The translations under genes were made by a program, and so were the position numbers. Below are positions 7,525 to 14,280 of a DNA stretch of 21,224 bases, in pieces. The stretch is taken from IMG/VR virus record IMGVR_UViG_3300042516_005060, positions 1 to 21,224 of that record, one strand, 5' to 3'. The notes under the pieces were generated by a model that saw only the letters and a program-made list of their open reading frames with translations, did not search any database and had not been told where the DNA came from. Each line of letters begins with the position of its first letter. The stretch's first letter is position 1. This stretch comes from a virus.

Positions 7525-8544
7525 TTACAACATTTCCTGAGATTCAAGTAATTCTTTTGCTTTTTCGTACGGTATTGCGTATTCTTTAGTTCTCTTGTTA
7601 ACTGCTTTAACTATATCTAATTCAGTGCATAATGTTACAAAATCACGTATATCCTTTTGATAACATTGTAATTTTTGATTTCTCGCCAATGATTCCAACT
7701 TACTGAATGCTATTGTTTGGTCACCCTCTTTCTTACGTCCATTCTGGTAATATAACTTAAGTAACTTAATATTCAGGTCTAGTTGTTTAAATTTCGGTGT
7801 GGTTAGCAATTGCTTCATCTCTTTGTATGAACCCACAATATAGAAGGCATCAAACCCAACACCTATTAAAATAATAACCTCTAAAAAGAATGTCATGAAT
7901 ATAAACGCTATATCATTTTGTTTATTTTTCTCAAGTTGAGTAGACGTTTTATTTTGTGTTTTGGTTTCAATTACTTTAATTTTCTCATCTTTTTGCTGTT
8001 GTAACACATTAACAATAGAATCTCTATATATTCTGTCTGCTTTTCTACGAGCTGGTTGATTTCTATAGTATAGTATTTCTTTATCATAATACTTTGCTAT
8101 TGAGTCTGTTTTAAGTGATATAGTTTGATCAATAGTAGTTTCAATTTTATCTGATGTATCTACTAATCTATGAGCACCATTTAACGATAGATAAAATGAA
8201 CCTGCAACTAATCCTAAACATAATATAGTACCTAAAGCATTAGAAACAGTTGCTTTACCGGCTTGTATAAATGATACAATTAATTGTTCAAATGAGAAAC
8301 GTTTAAATAACTCATAACCAGACATAAACAAGATAATGAATATACTAAAAAATATATCTTGTCCTGGAAATAAGGGTGGTATTGTGTTTGTTATATCTTT
8401 AATAAAGAAATAAGAGAACAATACTAAGAATATATTTCCCAAAAATGAGAAATAATACAATACTTTATCAAGTGTAAAGAAGTTGTTTTCAAATGAGAAC
8501 AATTCGAATTTTGCTCTCAACTTATTATACTTATCTAATTTCAT
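7525..8544 (-). CDS. predicted membrane protein with four transmembrane segments
   Basis: No family is recognised. The 339-residue product has hydrophobic segments at about 28-48, 64-80, 102-121 and 212-238. Between the third and fourth lies a charged, probably coiled-coil region (about 125-210, with the Gln/Lys-rich run VLQQQKDEKIKVIE). The last 100 residues are soluble and mixed helical, opening GSYKEMKQLLTTPKFKQL. There is no signal peptide. It lies between a CGC-motif small protein (3 nt gap) and the fibre gene. An inner-membrane role is likely (lysis timing, superinfection exclusion or an entry channel), but nothing selects among these. Confidence 0.8.
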   Translation of the reverse strand: MKLDKYNKLRAKFELFSFENNFFTLDKVLYYFSFLGNIFLVLFSYFFIKDITNTIPPLFPGQDIFFSIFIILFMSGYELFKRFSFEQLIVSFIQAGKATVSNALGTILCLGLVAGSFYLSLNGAHRLVDTSDKIETTIDQTISLKTDSIAKYYDKEILYYRNQPARRKADRIYRDSIVNVLQQQKDEKIKVIETKTQNKTSTQLEKNKQNDIAFIFMTFFLEVIILIGVGFDAFYIVGSYKEMKQLLTTPKFKQLDLNIKLLKLYYQNGRKKEGDQTIAFSKLESLARNQKLQCYQKDIRDFVTLCTELDIVKAVNKRTKEYAIPYEKAKELLESQEML

Positions 8545-8547
8545 AAC

Positions 8548-8733
8548 CTATTTTTTCTTTTTGTATGGAACTATTTTGTTTAATTTTTCTCTACGTTCAT
8601 TACAACCACAGTCTTTCTTACCTACAGCTTTAATTAATAGATCAGTTAAATCATCTAAACTCAAAGCATGAGTTAACTTAGCAATTGTGTCGCCAAGTCC
8701 CTCAGATTTTTTATTATGGTCAAAATTTTTCAT
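8548..8733 (-). CDS. small CGC-motif phage protein, 61 aa
   Basis: A 61-residue protein with the pattern GLGDTIAKLTHALSLDDL, then GKKDCGCNERREKLNKIVPYKKKK. I recall similar short proteins (a GDTIAK..T helix followed by CGC..R..KLN) in tailed phages, without an assigned function. The paired Cys in CGC could bind metal or form a disulphide, and the basic tail could bind nucleic acid. It lies 3 nt upstream of the membrane protein and 8 nt below the PA14 gene, so it is part of the same transcript. Confidence 0.75.
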   Translation of the reverse strand: MKNFDHNKKSEGLGDTIAKLTHALSLDDLTDLLIKAVGKKDCGCNERREKLNKIVPYKKKK

Positions 8734-8741
8734 TCTAAATA

Positions 8742-9338
8742 TTAAAATCCATTTGTTGCTGGATTATAGAATACTAAGCCTGTTACATTTGTTGTTTTTG
8801 TTATAGTTGGTGTTGAATAGTTAAAACCAAATACATCACCACCACCTTGTTCACCAAATTGCATTCTAACTGGGTAATATACTCCTGCTGTTAATGCTGA
8901 TGTACCACTTCGTTCCTGATTACCATGTGCTCCACCATTATTTACAGTTGAGTTTGCAGTTGAAAATCCTGATAATGCATTTGCTCCAATCCACATATAA
9001 GAAGCATCATCTGAGTTTGTAAAAAATGTATATGTTTCTGTTGTTGTTGGTTTAAAGTATCCTAACCATTGAACACTAAAATTAGAACCATCATCAGTTG
9101 CAGGTTCACTAATAACAGTAGTTTGTACGGAAGTTGCTGGGTTTCCTCCAAAAGAAGCTGATGTTGCTGTTGCAAAGAAACTAACATTATCTGCAAAATA
9201 TCCTGTATATGTTGTTTTAAATAGTCCAGCACTATATTGAATACTTAATGATAATGACATAGCAAGATTACCTTTATTAGTATTATTTACTAATGTAAAG
9301 TTACCTTTTCCGCTTGTATTTGATAATGTTATAGGCAT
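8742..9338 (-). CDS. PA14-domain protein, probable virion adhesin
   Basis: The 198-residue product carries a PA14-type beta-barrel, a carbohydrate-binding fold found in adhesins and glycosidases. It spans about 41-175: YTGYFADNVSFF, then FSVQWLGYFKPTTTETYTFFTNSDDASYMWIG, and AGVYYPVRMQFGEQGGGDVFGF near its end. The first 34 residues (MPITLSNTSGKGNFTLVNN...) resemble short phage structural N-termini, and the last 20 form a tail. The ATG at 9338 was chosen because it comes one base after the upstream stop (9340); a longer reading back to 9407 would overlap the dUTPase-like gene. No signal peptide is seen, as expected for a virion part. It would recognise host-surface glycans; this role is inferred. 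Confidence 0.75.
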   Translation of the reverse strand: MPITLSNTSGKGNFTLVNNTNKGNLAMSLSLSIQYSAGLFKTTYTGYFADNVSFFATATSASFGGNPATSVQTTVISEPATDDGSNFSVQWLGYFKPTTTETYTFFTNSDDASYMWIGANALSGFSTANSTVNNGGAHGNQERSGTSALTAGVYYPVRMQFGEQGGGDVFGFNYSTPTITKTTNVTGLVFYNPATNGF

Positions 9339-9339
9339 T

Positions 9340-9867
9340 CTATAATGAACTTCTTTGTTTATCGTTCTGCCACTGACCATTATATTTTTCAGCATCACTA
9401 CACTCATGGAAATATATTTGTGCTACACGAGCATCTTTCTCAATGAATAATGGTTCATGAACATATAATAATGTACCCATAAATTCTGTTTCAAATCCTG
9501 GATCAAACACTGGTGAGTTAATTATTGCTCCGTTTCTATATAATGAAGAGCGTTGTTTAATGAACGCTACTCTGTTTTCAGGTAACTTACATCCTTCCCA
9601 AAACGTGATATCATAAACACCATCATGTAACAAATATCCTTCATTACCATCTAACATTATAGTACTAACAGGAGTATATGTGGTTAATACCGTTTTATCC
9701 TTTAATACTTTGCCTATCTGTCCTTCTTTGAACATATTGTAACCAATACGATTACCAACTTTATTTACGGCTTTAAGAGACAAGTCATAACCAACTTGCG
9801 CTGCTTTACCTTTAGTCTCATCTAGTTTTAATAATCCTTCGTCTAATATTTGTTTTGCACTTAGCAT
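9340..9867 (-). CDS. dUTPase / dCTP deaminase superfamily protein
   Basis: The 175-residue protein matches the trimeric dUTPase/dCTP deaminase fold. Seen: FIKQRSSLYRNGAIINSPVFDPGFETEFMGTL (about 112-143, holding the R.SLxR.G and DPGF motifs), then EKDARVAQIYFHEC and the C-terminal YNGQWQNDKQRSS. dUTPases keep uracil out of DNA by hydrolysing dUTP; dCTP deaminases make dUTP from dCTP. Which activity this protein has cannot be told by eye, since the catalytic positions that separate the two are not clear. It lies 3 nt below rpsU and one base above the PA14 gene. It fits a nucleotide-supply role together with the class II reductase at 17305-19158. Confidence 0.8.
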   Translation of the reverse strand: MLSAKQILDEGLLKLDETKGKAAQVGYDLSLKAVNKVGNRIGYNMFKEGQIGKVLKDKTVLTTYTPVSTIMLDGNEGYLLHDGVYDITFWEGCKLPENRVAFIKQRSSLYRNGAIINSPVFDPGFETEFMGTLLYVHEPLFIEKDARVAQIYFHECSDAEKYNGQWQNDKQRSSL

Positions 9868-9870
9868 AAA

Positions 9871-10056
9871 TTACTTTGTTCGTTTAGATTCTATATATTT
9901 TGCCTTCAATATTTCCAGTCTACGTTCTACTGATGGCTTAGTGAATGTTTGTCTGTTACGTAATTCTTTTACAGTACCTATCTTGTTGTGTTTTTGTTTA
10001 TACACCTTCAAGGCATGTTCAATTGATTTGTGTTTCTGTACGTCTATTATGATCAT
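9871..10056 (-). CDS. rpsU: ribosomal protein bS21
   Basis: Small-subunit ribosomal protein S21, 61 residues, the usual length. The whole protein aligns by eye with bacterial bS21: MIIIDVQKHKSIEHALKVYK, then GTVKELRNRQTFTKPSVERR, then LEILKAKYIESKRTK. Tyr54 is present. bS21 sits by the anti-Shine-Dalgarno end of 16S rRNA and influences start selection. In Flavobacterium it helps hide that end, and I recall an aromatic residue at this position being involved. The start overlaps the ferredoxin stop (TAATG) and has no Shine-Dalgarno sequence. Phage-borne bS21 is known and is thought to replace the host copy on ribosomes. Its presence supports a Bacteroidetes-type host and a translation take-over role. 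Confidence 0.93.
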   Translation of the reverse strand: MIIIDVQKHKSIEHALKVYKQKHNKIGTVKELRNRQTFTKPSVERRLEILKAKYIESKRTK

Positions 10057-10364
10057 TAATTATATTTTAATCCGAAAAATTGATAATTCTTATGTACTGA
10101 CTCTTCCTCACCTGCTTTAATTGCTAAGTCCTCATCTTCATAAATTGCACTAACAGGACATTCAGGTACACATGCTCCACAGTTAATACAAGTATCTGGG
10201 TCTATATATAATTGTCCGCCTGGAAATGCTTCTTTGCCTTGAGCAGCTACTTCACCACCAGAACCTCCAACATTTATAGGTCCGTGAATACAATCAACAG
10301 GACAAGCGTTAGCACAAGCTGTGTCCATACAATCAACACAACTTTTTCCGATAATAAAACTCAT
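10056..10364 (-). CDS. bacterial-type ferredoxin with two Fe-S cluster motifs
   Basis: Low-potential electron carrier of 102 residues. The first cluster set is C9, C17, C21 with C25 (CVDCMDTACANACPVDC, with an extra C12). The second is a classic CINCGACVPECP. The spacing C-x7-C-x3-C-P resembles FdxA-like 7Fe/8Fe ferredoxins. A Gly-rich insert (NVGGSGGEVAAQGKEAFPGG) separates the two halves, and the C-terminal 25 residues form a short acidic-to-basic tail. It is joined to rpsU by a 1-nt overlap and lies 11 nt below the A-type carrier gene. Possible electron acceptors in the phage set are QueE (radical SAM) and the reductase system; both are inferences. Confidence 0.93.
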   Translation of the reverse strand: MSFIIGKSCVDCMDTACANACPVDCIHGPINVGGSGGEVAAQGKEAFPGGQLYIDPDTCINCGACVPECPVSAIYEDEDLAIKAGEEESVHKNYQFFGLKYN

Positions 10365-10375
10365 AATTTATCTTT

Positions 10376-10699
10376 TTATACTGCAAATGATTCACCACAA
10401 CCACAGGTTCGTGAAGCATTTGGATTAATGAATTGAAATCCTTTACCATTTAACCCACCACTAAACTCTAATTCAGTGCCGTAAAGATACAATAGAGATT
10501 TCATATCTACAAGTATTTTTACACCTTTATCTTCTGCTAATGTATCAGATGGGAGTTGTTCTGTATCAAAGGATAAATCATAAGATAATCCACTGCATCC
10601 ACCTCCTTTAACTGATACTCTAACAAATGGAGTTTGAAATCCACTTTCTTCGATTAGTGAATTTAATTTTATTGCTGCTGTTTCTGATACTGTTACCAT
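10376..10699 (-). CDS. A-type Fe-S cluster carrier (IscA/ErpA/SufA family)
   Basis: Carrier that passes Fe-S clusters from a scaffold to apo-enzymes; 107 residues, full length. The three invariant cysteines are present: C35 in GGGCSGLSY, and C99 and C101 in RTCGCGESF near the C-terminus. Other family marks are AAIKLNSLI at the start, VDMKSLLYLYGTELEFSGGLNGKGFQFINPN in the middle. It overlaps the iscU stop by one base (TAATG) and is followed by the ferredoxin, so scaffold, carrier and ferredoxin are translated in order. No cysteine desulphurase (IscS/SufS) is seen in the window, so sulphur would have to come from the host enzyme. Confidence 0.95.
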   Translation of the reverse strand: MVTVSETAAIKLNSLIEESGFQTPFVRVSVKGGGCSGLSYDLSFDTEQLPSDTLAEDKGVKILVDMKSLLYLYGTELEFSGGLNGKGFQFINPNASRTCGCGESFAV

Positions 10700-11109
10700 T
10701 ATATATGTGATTCTTCAAATACAATTGCCTCCAATCCCTGTTTTACTCGATAATCATTGATAGCTGCTTTAATAGCATCTTCTGCTAAAACCGAGCAGTG
10801 AATTTTAACAGGAGGTAAATTTAATTCCTCTACTAAATCCATATTATCTATAGTAATGGCTTCGTCTAATGATTTACCTTTCAACCATTCAGTAGCTACT
10901 GAAGAAGAAGCAATTGCTGAGCCGCATCCAAATGTTTTGAATTTAGCATCAACAATTATATTATTTTCTACTTCTATTTGTAAACGCATTACATCTCCAC
11001 ATTCCGGAGCCCCGACTAGTCCTGTACCAACATTTGCTTTAGATTTATCTAATGTGCCAATGTTACGTGGGTTTTCGTAATGTGCTATTACTTTATCTGA
11101 GTATGACAT
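10699..11109 (-). CDS. iscU: IscU-type Fe-S cluster scaffold
   Basis: Scaffold on which [2Fe-2S]/[4Fe-4S] clusters are built, 136 residues. Ligands are in place: C37 in GAPECGDVM with D39, C62 in FGCGSAIASSS, and C105 in KIHCSVLAEDAI. LPPVK (98-102), the chaperone-recognition motif of IscU, is intact. The start is placed at 11109 (MSYSDKVIAHYENPRN) because the family begins exactly there; a frame reading back to 11169 adds 20 residues that run into the upstream gene. The last 15 residues are an added tail. The gene leads the iscU-carrier-ferredoxin-rpsU run. A phage-borne IscU is uncommon. Its most plausible client in this window is the radical SAM enzyme QueE. Confidence 0.96.
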   Translation of the reverse strand: MSYSDKVIAHYENPRNIGTLDKSKANVGTGLVGAPECGDVMRLQIEVENNIIVDAKFKTFGCGSAIASSSVATEWLKGKSLDEAITIDNMDLVEELNLPPVKIHCSVLAEDAIKAAINDYRVKQGLEAIVFEESHI

Positions 11110-11120
11110 ATATATAAATA

Positions 11121-11282
11121 TTAAAATTCTTCTAGTATTCCTAATACCTCTGCGACAATTAGGAAACAACCCGCAGCTTCAAATATACCAAACGCTAAAG
11201 CAGTACCCGCTGTTATACGGAATACTGATTTAATCATACTATAGGTAAAATGTTTATTTGTTTTACTTTCTTTTTCTTGCAT
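11121..11282 (-). CDS. small membrane protein, 53 aa
   Basis: The chosen start at 11282 gives 53 residues: a polar N-terminus (MQEKESKTNKHF), then one or two hydrophobic stretches (SVFRITAGTALAFGIFEAAG and CFLIVAEVLGILEEF). It begins 4 nt after the folE stop; an alternative ATG at 11303 would overlap folE by 17 nt. The closing AEVLGILEEF pattern is one I recall from short membrane proteins of Bacteroidetes and their phages, without known function. It lies between folE and iscU. Confidence 0.6.
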   Translation of the reverse strand: MQEKESKTNKHFTYSMIKSVFRITAGTALAFGIFEAAGCFLIVAEVLGILEEF

Positions 11283-11286
11283 ATTA

Positions 11287-11919
11287 TTAAAATTTAGTTC
11301 CATTAACCTCTATCGCGTGTAAGAATTCCTCTCTAATTAAATTTTCTTTTTCCATAAACACACCACTAAATTTATTTGTAGTCATTACAGAACCATGCTT
11401 AATACCTCTATGTGAGCAACATGTATGCTTACAAGCAATACTAACTGCTACTGATTGACATATCATTTTATCAGCAATATAATCATGAATTTGTGTTGTT
11501 AATGATTCTTGCATTTGTGGTCTACGTCCAAACCATTCAACAATACGATTTAATTTAGATAAACCGATAACATTTTCTGCTGGTACATAGGCTACTGTAG
11601 CATAACCTGTAAATGCTAAGTTATGATGAGCACACATACTAACAATAGGAATACCTGATTGGATTACTAACCCATCGTATCCTTCATCGTTAGGAAATAC
11701 TGTAATATTTGGTTCATTAGTAACTGAGCCTACAATTAAATCTTTTAACCATGCTTTAGCTACTCTACGCGGTGTATCAACTGTTTGTCTGTCTGCTGTA
11801 TAATCAAAACCTACTGCATTTAAGAAACCAGCATAAGCATCAGCCGCTTTATCAATCATTTGCTCTATTTCTTCTGGTGTACGAGCTAAATTACCATTAG
11901 ATTTTTTTAGTAGTTCCAT
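11287..11919 (-). CDS. folE: GTP cyclohydrolase I
   Basis: Makes 7,8-dihydroneopterin triphosphate from GTP, the first step of both folate and 7-deazaguanine synthesis; 210 residues, normal length. Seen: TPRRVAKAW (about 49-57), the zinc site with C96 and H99 in SMCAHHNLAF and C167 in CKHTCCSHRG, and GLSKLNRIVEWFGRRPQMQESLTTQI (119-144). The start overlaps the end of the upstream small membrane gene by 23 nt. In this phage, with queD, queE, queC and dpdA nearby, its product is expected to go to preQ0 rather than folate. The Cys-rich CKHTCC segment has one Cys more than usual next to the ligand. Confidence 0.96.
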   Translation of the reverse strand: MELLKKSNGNLARTPEEIEQMIDKAADAYAGFLNAVGFDYTADRQTVDTPRRVAKAWLKDLIVGSVTNEPNITVFPNDEGYDGLVIQSGIPIVSMCAHHNLAFTGYATVAYVPAENVIGLSKLNRIVEWFGRRPQMQESLTTQIHDYIADKMICQSVAVSIACKHTCCSHRGIKHGSVMTTNKFSGVFMEKENLIREEFLHAIEVNGTKF

Positions 11920-12103
11920 TTTTCTTATTTTTTTCTTTTAAATTAGTTAATTCTCTGTCAGTCTCCAAAAATTTAGTTAAAGTGGCTGCAAATAAAGCAT
12001 CCATTTTGGAGTCAATGTCTTGTTTAGCATTATCAATCATTCTCCACATTATGCCTTGTACGGCAACTAATGCTAAACATAAAATAATAAGAGCATTGAT
12101 CAT
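11897..12103 (-). CDS. single-pass membrane protein with cytoplasmic coiled coil, 68 aa
   Basis: No family is recognised. MINALIILCLALVAVQGIMW is one membrane segment, followed by a charged helical tail (IDNAKQDIDSKMDALF, then ETDRELTNLKEKNKK). The start at 12103 is preferred because it lies one base after the upstream stop, as at several junctions here; an ATG at 12121 adds six residues and overlaps that gene by 17 nt. Its 3' end overlaps folE by 23 nt, implying coupled translation. Confidence 0.6.
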   Translation of the reverse strand: MINALIILCLALVAVQGIMWRMIDNAKQDIDSKMDALFAATLTKFLETDRELTNLKEKNKKNGTTKKI

Positions 12104-12104
12104 A

Positions 12105-12455
12105 TTAGTCTCTGTTATCATAATAAAATTTTCTTATTTTAGCTCCTAACTCTTGATCATTTGGAGTATCTGTAATTAAGTAAGTAGGAATAGCTAAATG
12201 TTCTCGACTAGTTCCTCTATTATAACATGATTGACATAATTGACCAGCACCTTCAATATAGTGGTTTCTAAAATCAATATGAGTACCTTTAACATACGGA
12301 GTGTCTTTACCACACAACACACATGTTTCTACTTCATTTACTTTAGCTTTACCTTCAGCCTCTAAAGCGCATGATAAATGATCATAACCTACTAAATAAT
12401 CAAAGTCTACATCACCTGTATCCTTATCACAATATTGACATTTAAATTTACTCAT
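12105..12455 (-). CDS. zinc-ribbon-like protein, 116 aa
   Basis: The protein has three CxxC pairs: C6-C9 (FKCQYCDK), CVLCGKDTPYV, and LCQSCYNRG, plus a single Cys near His in YDHLSCALEAEG. The two later pairs, about 30 residues apart with HIDFRNHYIEGAG between, look like a treble-clef or zinc ribbon of the HNH-like or recombination-endonuclease VII type. The expected catalytic His/Asn are not clear, so a plain metal-binding role is as likely. The C-terminal 25 residues are mixed. It sits 4 nt below the gene ending at 12460, inside the pterin/preQ0 block, with no visible link to that pathway. Confidence 0.7.
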   Translation of the reverse strand: MSKFKCQYCDKDTGDVDFDYLVGYDHLSCALEAEGKAKVNEVETCVLCGKDTPYVKGTHIDFRNHYIEGAGQLCQSCYNRGTSREHLAIPTYLITDTPNDQELGAKIRKFYYDNRD

Positions 12456-12459
12456 ATTA

Positions 12460-12666
12460 TTAGTTTTTGTTTTCGTATGTTAATCCTCCTACTAATTGAT
12501 AAGCATCCCATAAATTAGTTATAGCATCTTCAACTAGTGATTGAATTTCTTTTTGTTGTTCAGCTAATGGATGTTCTAGAATATGATCATTTATAGTACT
12601 CATAGCAACATGAAGTCTATCCATTAGTTCTAAGTAGTGACCACTATTTATTTTTACTTTTTCCAT
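12460..12666 (-). CDS. hypothetical protein, 68 aa
   Basis: No family is recognised. The start at 12666 (MEKVKINSGHYLELMDRLHVAM) is preferred; a reading from 12732 would add a Lys/Arg-rich stretch that is only the shadow of the lysine-rich tail of the gene it overlaps. The product is mostly helical (AMSTINDHILEHPLAEQQ, then EIQSLVEDAITNLWDAYQ) and soluble. It overlaps the upstream gene by 23 nt. Confidence 0.6.
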   Translation of the reverse strand: MEKVKINSGHYLELMDRLHVAMSTINDHILEHPLAEQQKEIQSLVEDAITNLWDAYQLVGGLTYENKN

Positions 12667-12922
12667 TCTTTTTCTTTGGCGCAGCTTTCTTTTTAGGTAC
12701 TGCTTTTTTAGCTTTTGGTTTTTCCTCAACAATCTCTTCTAATACTGAAAACTCAGTATCGTCTTGATAGCATTGATCATCTTGAAGGCGAGTAACATCA
12801 TCACACATTCCATCAGGACAATTTTCAACTAACTCAATTGCTTCATCTTCATTATCAGCTGTGACAATGTAAGTCCAAGCTTCTACTAAGGTGCGTTCAC
12901 CCATAATTTTATACTTTGGCAT
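12644..12922 (-). CDS. hypothetical protein with lysine-rich tail, 92 aa
   Basis: No family is recognised with certainty. Residues 1-55 form a compact alpha/beta part (YKIMGERTLVEAWTYIVTADNEDEAIELV) whose Y.V.A.NEDEA pattern occurs in many small phage and bacterial proteins of unknown role. It has three Cys (CPDGMC, QCYQ). Residues 66-92 are a Lys/Pro/Ala run (KPKAKKAVPKKKAAPKKK), typical of non-specific nucleic-acid binding. It lies 1 nt below the gene ending at 12924. Confidence 0.65.
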   Translation of the reverse strand: MPKYKIMGERTLVEAWTYIVTADNEDEAIELVENCPDGMCDDVTRLQDDQCYQDDTEFSVLEEIVEEKPKAKKAVPKKKAAPKKKNGKSKNK

Positions 12923-12923
12923 A

Positions 12924-13163
12924 TTAACTAGTTTGTTTATCTATTTCTCTTTGTCTTGCTTCTTTAAGAAATTTAACCCATGAATCTGCTGCTTCAACAC
13001 CTGCTTTTTCACTAATGTTTTTATGAATTTCAGCTAAAGAGACATCTGTTACTTCCATCATTTCAGCTAATGCTAATTTTTCAGCTTCAAGTCGGGTTTG
13101 TTCGTCTTTCCAAAACTGTTTTCTTTCATCTTCAGAAAGTGTTTTCCATGTTTCTAATGTCAT
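12924..13163 (-). CDS. hypothetical protein, 79 aa, helical
   Basis: No family is recognised. The product is highly charged and almost all helix (TWKTLSEDERKQFWKDEQTR, EKLALAEMMEVTDVSLAEIH, ADSWVKFLKEARQREIDKQ), soluble, without Cys. It begins 3 nt after the queE stop at 13167, so it is probably co-translated with queE. It could be a small accessory factor or an anti-host peptide; nothing selects between these. Confidence 0.65.
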   Translation of the reverse strand: MTLETWKTLSEDERKQFWKDEQTRLEAEKLALAEMMEVTDVSLAEIHKNISEKAGVEAADSWVKFLKEARQREIDKQTS

Positions 13164-13166
13164 ATA

Positions 13167-14006
13167 TTATACGTTTAATGTTTTATTCCAAGCTGCAATA
13201 TGTAATCTAGTTAATCCACGGAATCTATACTTCTTAGCCATTTCTAAACAGAATTGAGTACGCTCTTCAAAATCAGCAACATCATCTAAACCAGGCATAC
13301 AAACAACATTTTTAAGAGGTATATTGAATGGTACTACAAAGTCACGAAATACTTCCTTAACATCATCTTCTGTACTAATAACAAACTTAAATTGATAGTT
13401 TTTATGTTCCATAATACGTTTGATAGCATCTGGTACTAAACGTTGCTTTTCAGTCATACCTGAGTTGGCTAACTTAGGTGAGCAGTTAATTTGTTCTAAA
13501 TGGTCAAATAAAGGTTGATCAATTACTACAGTACCATTAGTCTCAATTTCATTATACAAATTATTTAAATCATAGGGTCCTATAAGAGTCCTCCAGTAAT
13601 TGTGAAAATTAACAATTGCTTCTTGATGACCTTTAATTGTTGGTTCACCACCAGTCCAGATAACATGGACATCACCTTTTAAAATATCTTCATATACACC
13701 TTCTTCTTTCCAACGATTAATTAAATAATCGAATTCTTTATCTTCACCTCTCCATAACCATTGGCTTGTTGAGTCACAAGTCCAAGTAGCTTTACCTTCA
13801 GCATGCAAATCACCAACAAATATTTCTCCATCTTCTAGTGATGCTTCTTTCATTAAGTTATTAGTGAATGCTCTAGACATACCGCAAGTTAGGTTACAAA
13901 TACCTAAGCGAACGAAGTATGACGGAATACCTGATGAAATACCTTCACCTTGTACACTGTAAAAATCACTACTGATTAGTAGTTTGTTTGGGTCTATTTT
14001 GTTCAT
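13167..14006 (-). CDS. queE: 7-carboxy-7-deazaguanine synthase, radical SAM (QueE)
   Basis: Radical SAM enzyme that converts 6-carboxytetrahydropterin to 7-carboxy-7-deazaguanine; 279 residues, longer than the usual 210-240. Seen: the opening FYSVQGEGISSGIPSYFVRLG, the cluster cysteines C37 and C41 (CNLTCGMSR) and C77 (WTCDS), WTGGEPTI for SAM binding, and EIETNGT. Normal radical SAM enzymes have CX3CX2C; here the third Cys is 36 residues after the second, because of an insertion (SRAFTNN...GKAT). Some QueE groups are known to carry insertions in this motif, so activity is expected. It is coupled to the small gene 13969-14145, which overlaps its start by 38 nt. Its need for an Fe-S cluster and a reductant may explain the phage IscU, carrier and ferredoxin. 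Confidence 0.93.
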   Translation of the reverse strand: MNKIDPNKLLISSDFYSVQGEGISSGIPSYFVRLGICNLTCGMSRAFTNNLMKEASLEDGEIFVGDLHAEGKATWTCDSTSQWLWRGEDKEFDYLINRWKEEGVYEDILKGDVHVIWTGGEPTIKGHQEAIVNFHNYWRTLIGPYDLNNLYNEIETNGTVVIDQPLFDHLEQINCSPKLANSGMTEKQRLVPDAIKRIMEHKNYQFKFVISTEDDVKEVFRDFVVPFNIPLKNVVCMPGLDDVADFEERTQFCLEMAKKYRFRGLTRLHIAAWNKTLNV

Positions 14007-14145
14007 ATTTTTTTAGTTTTTTTATTTCTTTCTCATATAATTTTTGGTAGTGTTCTTGTGTCCATCCATCATTATAAGGACTTAAAGCGTGGATTCTATA
14101 TTTTCCAGCATTAAGTTCAATTTCAGATTTTTTATCTAACTTCAC
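13969..14145 (-). CDS. small GTG-start protein, 58 aa
   Basis: A short open frame beginning GTG at 14145, which overlaps the stop of the gene above in GTGA, and ending TAG inside queE. The product has SEIELNAGKYRIHALSPYND, then TQEHYQKLYEKEIKKLKKYE, a folded start and a basic coiled-coil end. The region would otherwise be an unexplained 135-nt gap in a tightly packed operon. No family is recognised. The non-ATG start lowers confidence. Confidence 0.5.
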   Translation of the reverse strand: MKLDKKSEIELNAGKYRIHALSPYNDGWTQEHYQKLYEKEIKKLKKYEQNRPKQTTNQ

Positions 14146-14279
14146 CATTTGAATATTGTTTTTATATAATTAAATATAGGACTAAAATTGTGCCACTCAG
14201 AGATTATGGCAACAATACTAATATGTCTTTCACCACATAATCCTAAAGTATGTTCTAATATATGTAATATTTCATGCAT
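14142..14279 (-). CDS. small protein, 45 aa
   Basis: The product begins MHEILHILEHTLGLCGERH and ends FSPIFNYIKTIFKW. The His-rich opening with HILEHTLGLCGE resembles short hypothetical proteins I recall from Bacteroidetes and their phages; no function is known. The start at 14279 is one base after the upstream stop (TAACATG). A reading from 14393 exists in the same frame, but it would lie wholly over the 53-residue gene, so the shorter form is preferred. Confidence 0.55.
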   Translation of the reverse strand: MHEILHILEHTLGLCGERHISIVAIISEWHNFSPIFNYIKTIFKW

Positions 14280-14280
14280 G

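Noticed and set aside
9339-9407. Upstream extension of the PA14 gene
   Set aside because: The extra residues are the out-of-frame end of the dUTPase-like gene; an ATG one base after that stop is a better start.
11110-11169. Upstream extension of iscU adding 20 residues
   Set aside because: It would overlap the 53-residue gene, and the family begins at MSYSDKVIAHYENPRN; the added residues look random.
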